A DNA stretch of 5,580 bases from Candidatus Doudnabacteria bacterium (GTDB lineage: Bacteria; Patescibacteriota; Doudnabacteria; UBA920). Below the pieces are notes generated by a model. It was not told where the DNA came from and did no database searches. It was given only the letters and a program-made list of their open reading frames with translations. The stretch lies in contig JAEUSE010000070.1 in the NCBI GenBank assembly GCA_016788805.1, positions 1-5,580 of the forward strand. The letters are read 5' to 3'. Of this stretch, positions 1-3,386 are shown piece by piece (within the stretch, counting starts at the first letter, position 1; every line of letters starts with the position of its first letter). A program made the position numbers and the translations under genes.

Positions 1-158
1 GTGAACGATACGGTCTTCCAGTAGAGGCCAGCCAAGAAGAACTTAACGCTGCTGTAGACGCTCGTATTGCCGCAAGCACTCGTGAACGATACGGTCTTCC
101 AGTAGAGGCCAGCCAAGAAGAACTTAACGCTGCTGTAGACGCTCGTATTGCCGCAAGC
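1..158 (+). repeat. 81-bp perfect in-frame tandem repeat
   Basis: Bases 1-77 are identical to 82-158, with a period of 81 bp (27 codons), so the reading frame is kept. Identity at third codon positions as well as in protein points to recent duplication or ongoing homogenisation. More copies may lie left of the window. Confidence 0.95.
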
Positions 159-185
159 CGATTAGGCGGGGCTGCTTTACAGTAA
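1..185 (+). CDS. 3' end of a repeat-containing protein gene (partial)
   Basis: Only the last 60 codons are in the window. The frame starts at base 3, is open from the window edge and ends at TAA (183-185). The visible protein is two identical 27-residue units, each containing ERYGLPVEAS and QEELNAAVDARIAAS, followed by a short tail RLGGAALQ. The second half of each unit has an alternating Glu/Ala/Leu/Val pattern that suggests an amphipathic helix, so this may be the end of a helical-repeat or coiled-coil protein. No catalytic motif or membrane segment is visible and I do not recognise the family. The start lies outside the window. An intrinsic terminator follows 21 bases after the stop. Coding status is well supported by the 81-bp in-frame period; function is unknown. 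Confidence 0.75.
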   Translation, partial: ERYGLPVEASQEELNAAVDARIAASTRERYGLPVEASQEELNAAVDARIAASRLGGAALQ

Positions 186-206
186 ACTGTCTTGTAACTA
201 AATTTG

Positions 207-238
207 AATAACCCTGTCATATGACGGGGTTATTTTTG
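207..238 (+). terminator. Intrinsic terminator of the repeat-protein gene
   Basis: AATAACCCTGTCAT (207-220) is directly followed by ATGACGGGGTTATT (221-234), a 14-bp inverted repeat with one G-U pair, then TTT. The T-run TTTTT is 233-237. The palindrome starts 21 bases after the TAA at 183-185. It is nearly symmetrical, so it could also stop transcription arriving leftwards through the adjoining non-coding arm. Confidence 0.85.
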
Positions 239-260
239 GTTCAACAGTTTTTACGTATAT
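236..260 (+). repeat. Left copy of 25-bp outer inverted repeat
   Basis: The sequence starts TTGGTTCAACAG and ends TTTTTACGTATAT. Its reverse complement recurs at 2752-2776 with a single A/G difference (24 of 25 identical). The two copies face each other across about 2.5 kb. The left copy begins in the T-tail of the preceding terminator. No flanking target-site duplication is evident. It could be the terminal inverted repeat of an element or a shared post-terminator element of two convergent genes. Confidence 0.85.
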
Positions 261-322
261 CTAATTTGCCAACAAAGCAGATTGCAATAACAGAGGTGAG
301 TAACAACAAACTTTTTGTTGAA

Positions 323-484
323 TGTTGGGCGAAAACTAAAACGCTCACCCCTGTTTTGTGTGTTTGTTAAATTGTTGGGTGAGTTGGCAAAACAAACCAT
401 TTTTTCACACGCACGAAAATTGAGCAGACTTGTGCGTTTACACACTTGTTCAAAAACAGCTCTTCGACAGGTAGGGGGGTTACT
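323..484 (-). repeat. Left non-coding arm, inverted homologue of 2070-2220
   Basis: Read on the minus strand from 484, this stretch carries blocks in the same order as 2070-2220 on the plus strand: a 21-base block at 484-464 (20 of 21 identical), GTAAAC (441-436), GAAAAAATGGTTTGTTTT (406-389), TCACCCAACAATT (382-370), AACAGGGGTG (355-346) and GCCCAACA (330-323). GTAAAC is at the same distance from the 21-base block in both arms. The short ORFs that can be drawn through this AT-rich stretch look like chance. Bases 261-322 hold no recognisable gene; CAACAAA/TTTGTTG (about 304-320) can form a small hairpin. The arm is non-coding and its function is unknown. Confidence 0.8.
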
Positions 485-800
485 TCCTTTGCTTTTTAGC
501 TTTAGCAGATGCTTTGTCGCTGACAGCCTTGTGTAGTTGTTTTAGACTTTCGCTTTTTGTAGCGTGCTGGCTGAGTGCAAGTACATCTATAGCCGAACGC
601 AACTCAGTCAGAGTGTACTCTTCGTAATGTAGGGTATCATCGCCAACGATTTTAAGGTTACCAATGGCATCCCTGTACTCTTTATCGAATGGAAGTTTCT
701 TGACGGCTTCCTTTAGATTGTCATCCTCGATACCGTACTCTTCAACTACCAGTCTGATAGTGTTGCGTGTTGCAGCAGCAGTGCTAATAGGTTTACCTTT
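480..800 (-). pseudogene. Reading frame lacking a start codon, next to the IS
   Basis: The minus strand is open for 106 codons from 800 to the TAA at 482-480, with no ATG, GTG or TTG near its 5' end. An in-frame TAA (803-801) lies just upstream across the IS boundary. The product begins KGKPISTAAATRNTIRLVVEEYGI, contains LKEAVKKLPFDKEYRDAIGN and LTELRSAIDVLALSQHA, and ends in a lysine-rich tail AKAKKQRK. It reads as a real soluble, helix-rich protein with a basic C-terminus, but I do not recognise the family. The missing start just beside the insertion sequence suggests the 5' end was lost with that insertion or a linked deletion. Rejoining the flanks across one TA does not restore a start, so simple splitting is not enough. 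The stop codon sits inside the inner inverted repeat. A non-standard ATT start (codon 5) is possible but unlikely. Confidence 0.6.
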
Positions 801-803
801 TTA

Positions 804-814
804 GGACTTACGCA
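804..814 (+). repeat. IS left terminal inverted repeat
   Basis: GGACTTACGCA, perfectly complementary to 1910-1920. The transposase stop codon (TAA on the minus strand, 810-808) lies within this repeat, so the element end also supplies the end of the gene. Confidence 0.9.
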
Positions 815-1824
815 AAAACCGTATACGGCTCCCGCCACCGCGCAGCGTCGTAGTCGCGGAGCGGTGCTTGTTTGAGTTCGTAAATTGTCGTGCTGGTTTC
901 TCTCGCTTTCGTCTTCATGACCATCCAGGCTTGAATGCAGAGATTGATGTGGTTACGCTGACTTCGTTGTTTTCGTGCTTGGCATTTCTCAATGCCAGTT
1001 GTTTGCTTGAGTTCTCGATGAAACTCCTCAATTTTCCAACGGATGGCAGACGCTTTTCGTACACCATCTGCCGATCCTTGAGTTAGGTCGTTCGTCACGA
1101 CATAATCTGTCCGGTTGGTAGAAACCGGCACGCAGAAGAGTTTTACTTTCATGCTTCCGGGGAAGCCTTTGACTTTCACGAGCTTACCGTGCTCTAGGGT
1201 CATCTGATCCCACTCCAATTGGCTGACGGGCTTGTAGGCGGCTTTGCCGCCTTTGGGGCTACCACTGTCATCGACCAGCCGGTTATTCTTTACGGGGCAG
1301 TAGTAGATCTTCCCCAGATCTGAGATATGCACCATAAGCTCAGTGACCGCGTACCAGCTGTCCATAAGGACGTAGCCGTAGGACACGTTCTTGGCCTGTA
1401 GCACATCAAGCATATCCCAGACATGATCAAGTTTGCTCTGACCATCCCGTTCAGGGTCAAAGATACGGTAGTCAATCGCGTAGAACCGGTCAACGTCGGG
1501 ACTGTAATAGACACAGGTCACAACACCGATACCCCGGACAATGCCATGGGCATTGCCAGAGTACTGAGTGCGAGCCATCTCAATCTCCCGGCTGAAATCT
1601 TTGTCAATGACCGTGTCATCGAACAACACGAAACCGTGTGGCGACAGTGGTATGTCGGCCAAGGCCTTAGCCCGGACAATACGAGGTGATAACTTGCTGC
1701 GAGCCAGAAAGCGAGTGACCTGATCGTGAGAGAAGCTGGACGCCGTGTCGGCGAAGAACGTAGCCGTGACATTGTGTGGTGTATTAATGAGGAACTGCCC
1801 ATACATCTGAGCAGTGACGCTCAT
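808..1824 (-). CDS. DDE transposase, IS4 superfamily (IS701-like)
   Basis: The 338-residue protein catalyses cut-and-paste movement of the IS around it. The RNase H-like catalytic core is visible: FDDT (D69/D70), MDSWYA with D155 as the second acidic residue, and RWKIEEFHRELKQ, where R262-x3-E266-x6-K273 fits the R(3)E(6)K part of the IS4-superfamily YREK signature. The Tyr normally three residues before the Arg is Ser259 here. Family-like stretches include SHDQVTRFL (32-40), ARTQYSGN (84-91) and IYYCPVKNNR (173-182). The length is normal for an intact member. The ATG at 1824 has no good ribosome binding site of its own. A strong AAGGAG lies further upstream in front of an 11-codon frame that overlaps this start as ATGA, so translation may be coupled or the gene slightly frameshifted at its N-terminus. 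Family assignment comes from motifs; the IS701 subgroup is likely, not certain. Confidence 0.9.
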   Translation of the reverse strand: MSVTAQMYGQFLINTPHNVTATFFADTASSFSHDQVTRFLARSKLSPRIVRAKALADIPLSPHGFVLFDDTVIDKDFSREIEMARTQYSGNAHGIVRGIGVVTCVYYSPDVDRFYAIDYRIFDPERDGQSKLDHVWDMLDVLQAKNVSYGYVLMDSWYAVTELMVHISDLGKIYYCPVKNNRLVDDSGSPKGGKAAYKPVSQLEWDQMTLEHGKLVKVKGFPGSMKVKLFCVPVSTNRTDYVVTNDLTQGSADGVRKASAIRWKIEEFHRELKQTTGIEKCQARKQRSQRNHINLCIQAWMVMKTKARETSTTIYELKQAPLRDYDAARWREPYTVFA

Positions 1825-1856
1825 GGTTGATCGACAATTGTTACTAGGTGATTCAT
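1821..1856 (-). CDS. 11-codon leader ORF overlapping the transposase start
   Basis: Reads MNHLVTIVDQP then TGA. Its ATG (1856-1854) is 9 bases downstream of AAGGAG (1871-1866), the best ribosome binding site in the IS. Its TGA overlaps the transposase ATG as ATGA (1824-1821), the usual geometry for translational coupling. The alternative is that this is the true N-terminus of the transposase, displaced by a frameshift. Which is right is not decidable here. Confidence 0.4.
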   Translation of the reverse strand: MNHLVTIVDQP

Positions 1857-1865
1857 GTTTGTTTT

Positions 1866-1871
1866 CTCCTT
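1866..1871 (-). promoter_or_regulatory. Shine-Dalgarno site of the transposase unit
   Basis: AAGGAG on the minus strand, 9 bases from the ATG of the 11-codon ORF and more than 40 bases from the assigned transposase ATG. It is too distant to serve the transposase start directly, which is the reason for proposing coupling or a frameshift. Confidence 0.6.
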
Positions 1872-1881
1872 ACAGAACAAG

Positions 1882-1897
1882 CGTGCCTGACGGCACG
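1882..1897 (-). other. Hairpin in the transposase leader
   Basis: CGTGCC-TGAC-GGCACG is a 6-bp stem with a 4-base loop close to the IS right end, upstream of the transposase ribosome binding site. In several IS families, inverted repeats near the end limit translation from outside transcripts; such a role here is inferred from position only. Confidence 0.4.
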
Positions 1898-1909
1898 GTT
1901 TTATGCAAG

Positions 1910-1920
1910 TGCGTAAGTCC
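1910..1920 (-). repeat. IS right terminal inverted repeat
   Basis: TGCGTAAGTCC on the plus strand is the exact complement of 804-814 and is followed by TA (1921-1922), matching the TA before the left end. Confidence 0.9.
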
Positions 1921-1930
1921 TAATGTAGTT

Positions 1931-2074
1931 ATGAGCGATACTAACGAAGACACGCAACCAGAAGAACAAGCACCCGAGCAACAGTCGGCTCAAGACACTG
2001 CACCTTGGGAAGACAAGCCAGTGTACACGCCTGACGGTAGCCGTAATATACGAGCCGAAGACGAGGCCGAGTAG
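1931..2074 (+). CDS. Small acidic hypothetical protein (47 aa)
   Basis: ATG at 1931 to TAG at 2072-2074. The product starts MSDTNEDTQPEEQAPEQQ and ends SRNIRAEDEAE. It is rich in Glu, Asp, Gln and Pro and almost certainly disordered, with no membrane segment or known motif. No Shine-Dalgarno is visible; the ATG lies 9 bases inside the IS flank, so any promoter before the insertion may have been displaced. An alternative in-frame extension upstream runs into IS sequence and was not used. The stop codon lies in the right inner inverted repeat at the same position as the stop of the 480-800 frame in the left copy. It could be a real small gene, the 3' remnant of a larger one cut by the IS, or a chance frame. 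Confidence 0.4.
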   Translation: MSDTNEDTQPEEQAPEQQSAQDTAPWEDKPVYTPDGSRNIRAEDEAE

Positions 2075-2245
2075 CCCCCCTACCTGTCGAGGTGCGGTTA
2101 TGTGAGCAGGGCGTAAACTTACCGCCTAGCTACATTTTTGCGAGTGAGAAAAAATGGTTTGTTTTTGGCTTTTCACCCAACAATTACGAACAGGGGTGGA
2201 CGCACAAAAATTGCCCAACAACCGAAAACGAGCTAAACAGGGGTA
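2070..2245 (+). repeat. Right non-coding arm, inverted homologue of the left arm
   Basis: Begins with the 21-base block 2070-2090 (AGTAG then CCCCCCTACCTGTCGA), followed by GTAAAC (2113-2118), GAAAAAATGGTTTGTTTT (2148-2165), TCACCCAACAATT (2173-2185), AACAGGGGTG (2189-2198) and GCCCAACA (2213-2220), in the same order as the left arm on the minus strand. AACAGGGGTA (2236-2245) is one more copy of the G-rich motif. The alternation of CCCAACA and AACAGGGGT resembles an array of protein-binding sites. I see no convincing gene between 2075 and 2285. Confidence 0.8.
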
Positions 2246-2285
2246 GGCTGTTTTGGTTTGTTAGGAAAGGCTGGATTTGTTGGTT

Positions 2286-2513
2286 TTATTTGCCTTGTTC
2301 GTTGCGAGTGTTCGTGTTCACAAAGCCACGTTTTGCCATAGCTTCGTCGAACGTCTTGTCCATATAGAACAGGTCGGCTATTGCCCCGAAATAAAAGTAG
2401 TCGAGCGAGATAGCCCGACCGACACTACCCGTGCCAAGATAAAATCTGTTGATGCCGATGGGGCATATAAGATTACAGAGAGTTAGTATTTTGTACGTCT
2501 TGCGGTCTTTCAT
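2286..2513 (-). CDS. TM2-domain membrane protein (75 aa)
   Basis: A small integral membrane protein with a TM2-type domain: a first hydrophobic segment (about residues 8-24), then INRFYLGTGSVGRA (21-34) matching the family's turn motif around RFYLG, then a second hydrophobic segment ending in AIADLFYMD (44-52) with the typical Asp (D47). The C-terminal tail is polar. TM2 domains are widespread in bacteria without a single agreed function. The ATG at 2513 was chosen over one at 2606 because AAGGAG (2527-2522) lies 8 bases upstream and the domain begins right there; the longer frame would run into the structured RNA. The gene is preceded on its strand by that RNA and its terminator, which may act as its leader. 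The stop lies just outside the right non-coding arm. Confidence 0.85.
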   Translation of the reverse strand: MKDRKTYKILTLCNLICPIGINRFYLGTGSVGRAISLDYFYFGAIADLFYMDKTFDEAMAKRGFVNTNTRNEQGK

Positions 2514-2521
2514 TTGAGACA

Positions 2522-2527
2522 CTCCTT
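2522..2527 (-). promoter_or_regulatory. Shine-Dalgarno site deciding the TM2 start
   Basis: AAGGAG on the minus strand with an 8-base spacer to the ATG at 2513. Other genes of the window (3327, 3387) have no such site. Confidence 0.85.
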
Positions 2528-2562
2528 GGTTAGTTGTTATAAACCGTGAGAGTGCCGTATAT

Positions 2563-2587
2563 AAAAAGGGACACCGCCAACGGTGTC
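2563..2587 (-). terminator. Intrinsic terminator of the structured RNA
   Basis: Minus strand: GACACCG, loop TTGG, CGGTGTC, then CC and TTTTT. Stem 2587-2581 with 2576-2570. It lies 50 bases before the TM2 ATG. Its first three bases also belong to the closing helix P1, so full pairing of one competes slightly with the other. Confidence 0.85.
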
Positions 2588-2705
2588 TAAACTGTTTGTT
2601 CCGCAACAGGCTTTCACCTATTGTTTCGGGCGATGCCCCTTTCTACGGTGAAATACGCTGACGGATAAAGCCGACGGCTCCTATTGCGTTGTAAACAGTT
2701 TAGAC
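2563..2705 (-). ncRNA. Structured RNA (about 143 nt) upstream of the TM2 gene
   Basis: Read on the minus strand, the segment folds into a compact multibranched RNA. P1 is GTCTAAACTGTTT (2705-2693) with AAACAGTTTAGAC (2597-2585), 13 perfect pairs. P2 is CGCAATAGG (2688-2680) with CCTGTTGCG (2610-2602), one G-U pair. P3 is AGCC/GGCT (2679-2676 with 2672-2669). P4 is TTTCACC/GGTGAAA (2653-2647 with 2618-2612). P5 is GGGC/GCCC closing a 3-base loop (2638-2635 with 2631-2628). A terminator hairpin with T-tail follows, sharing three bases (GAC, 2587-2585) with P1. A TATAAT sits 6 bases before the first base of P1, so the predicted RNA begins exactly at the closing helix. It could be a free small RNA or a terminator-controlled leader of the TM2 gene, whose ATG is 50 bases further on. 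I could not match it to 6S, SRP, tmRNA, RNase P or a riboswitch class I know. Confidence 0.65.
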
Positions 2706-2711
2706 AAGCCT

Positions 2712-2717
2712 ATTATA
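2712..2717 (-). promoter_or_regulatory. -10 box of the structured RNA
   Basis: TATAAT on the minus strand (2717-2712), 6 bases before G2705, the predicted first base. No good -35 hexamer is visible; that region is taken by the terminator of the gene upstream. Confidence 0.55.
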
Positions 2718-2720
2718 CAA

Positions 2721-2745
2721 GAAAACGCCCTCTAAAAGGGCGTCG
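2721..2745 (-). terminator. Intrinsic terminator of the 182-aa gene
   Basis: Minus strand: ACGCCC (2743-2738), loop TTTTAGA, GGGCGT (2730-2725), then TTTTC. It follows the stop at 2779 by about 35 bases and ends just before the TATAAT of the structured RNA, separating the two transcription units. Confidence 0.85.
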
Positions 2746-2751
2746 TTCTAC

Positions 2752-2776
2752 ATATACGTAAAAACCGTTGAACCAA
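2752..2776 (-). repeat. Right copy of 25-bp outer inverted repeat
   Basis: On the minus strand it starts TTGGTTCAACGG and ends TTTTTACGTATAT, differing from 236-260 at one base. It lies 2 bases after the stop codon of the 182-aa gene and before that gene's terminator, whereas the left copy lies after its neighbour's terminator. Confidence 0.85.
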
Positions 2777-2778
2777 TA

Positions 2779-3327
2779 CTACTGCTGCTCTGGTATAGCT
2801 TCGCTAATCCAGCCTAAAAGTTCATCGACTTCTTGAGGTGATATTGCCTCACCCACGTTACGTTTCCTAACTTCTGTTGCACGTTCGACTGCACCAAGTG
2901 CCATAAGGCTCATAGCATCACCAAGCAGTTCATCTGCCCGTCGAAGTAGTTGTTCATCTTCACTTTCACCCCGTAGTGGCTCAAAATCGCCTGGATAAGA
3001 TACAATTTGCCTCTTGAGGACTTCACCATCTCTAGCGAGAAAATCCGTTTGGATTTGACCACCACTCTCAAAAACAGTAACCCTATGACCGCCGAAAGTT
3101 GTCCATTTTGCAGAAGCCTCGTCAGCTTCTTCTGGAATTGGTCGCTCAAGATAAACTCTTGATGCGGTAGGACAGTGGCTCAATGGCGTAGTTGGTATCA
3201 GTGCCAGAGACTCCTCGTGGTCACGAACGATGCCACCACGACGAGAAACCCCAGCATCAAACTTAGCGTCTATAGCTTTGGTCAGTTGTTCGGCTGTGTT
3301 TGGTTGTACTTTCTCTGGATTTGTCAT
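2779..3327 (-). CDS. Hypothetical protein, 182 aa, divergent from the recombinase
   Basis: ATG at 3327 to TAG at 2781-2779. I do not recognise the family. The product is soluble and acidic, with no signal peptide or membrane segment. An N-terminal stretch (about 1-30) is polar and helix-prone. A middle part (about 55-120), with FGGHRVTVFESGGQIQ and ARDGEVLKRQIVSYPG, alternates in a way that suggests beta strands. The C-terminal third is helical, ending EVDELLGWISEAIPEQQ. There is no clear helix-turn-helix. The start is set by a promoter whose predicted transcription start is the A of this ATG; no ribosome binding site is present. Divergent pairing with the island's recombinase suggests an element-encoded accessory or regulatory role, but nothing in the sequence proves it. 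A terminator follows at 2721-2745. Confidence 0.8.
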   Translation of the reverse strand: MTNPEKVQPNTAEQLTKAIDAKFDAGVSRRGGIVRDHEESLALIPTTPLSHCPTASRVYLERPIPEEADEASAKWTTFGGHRVTVFESGGQIQTDFLARDGEVLKRQIVSYPGDFEPLRGESEDEQLLRRADELLGDAMSLMALGAVERATEVRKRNVGEAISPQEVDELLGWISEAIPEQQ

Positions 3328-3333
3328 ACGAAC

Positions 3334-3362
3334 ATATTAGCATAATCGTCTTATTTTGTCAA
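3334..3362 (-). promoter_or_regulatory. Consensus promoter of the 182-aa gene, apparently leaderless
   Basis: Minus strand: TTGACA (3362-3357), 17-base spacer, TAATAT (3339-3334), then six bases (gttcgt) and the ATG at 3327. A start 7 bases past the -10 falls on the A of ATG, leaving no 5' untranslated region and no room for a ribosome binding site. Confidence 0.8.
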
Positions 3363-3371
3363 TACTTCTTG

Positions 3372-3380
3372 TGCTATAAT
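3372..3380 (+). promoter_or_regulatory. Extended -10 promoter of the recombinase, apparently leaderless
   Basis: TGCTATAAT is a perfect extended -10 box; no good -35 lies at the usual distance (TTGTCA at 3356-3361 is too close). Six bases (gaccat) separate it from the ATG at 3387, the same spacing as in the divergent promoter, again putting the predicted start on the A of ATG. Confidence 0.7.
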
Positions 3381-3386
3381 GACCAT

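Larger units (their letters stand above)
804..1920 (-). mobile_element. IS4-superfamily (IS701-like) insertion sequence
   Basis: The ends are GGACTTACGCA (804-814) and its exact complement (1910-1920). Both are flanked by TA, so the repeat may be 13 bp including TA, or TA may be a duplicated target. Just inside, AAAACCGT occurs in both ends offset by about 7 bases, so the inverted repeat continues imperfectly. The element is about 1.12 kb with one transposase gene on the minus strand filling nearly all of it. Wider flanks (TTTA left, TAAT right) show no longer target duplication. It sits between a start-less frame and a small acidic ORF. The open transposase and matching ends suggest a recent, possibly still active insertion. 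Confidence 0.9.

Noticed and set aside
1..158. CRISPR-like array from the tandem repeat
   Set aside because: The units are directly adjacent, coding, in frame and have no unique spacers.
323..382. GTTGGGC and GTTGGGT as integron attC core sites
   Set aside because: They match GTTRRRY, but both are in the same orientation instead of forming the required inverted pair, and no integron tyrosine integrase is present.
251..536. Short ORFs on both strands across the left arm
   Set aside because: They cross conserved non-coding blocks, have low-complexity composition, and the homologous right arm does not keep these frames open.
799..1924. A 4-bp target-site duplication around the IS
   Set aside because: The flanks TTTA and TAAT differ; only TA is shared, and it may be part of the inverted repeat.
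2092..2486. Plus-strand ORFs through the right arm and antisense to TM2
   Set aside because: No homologous frame in the left arm, no ribosome site, and one overlaps a well-supported TM2 gene on the other strand.
2563..2705. Known RNA families (6S, SRP, RNase P, tmRNA, common riboswitches) for the structured RNA
   Set aside because: Length, branching and lack of the signature bases I know for these classes do not fit; only a covariance search could settle it.
3300..3386. 29-residue N-terminal extension of the recombinase from an ATG at 3300
   Set aside because: It would run through the promoter pair and overlap the divergent gene; the residues look random, and the promoter fits the ATG at 3387.
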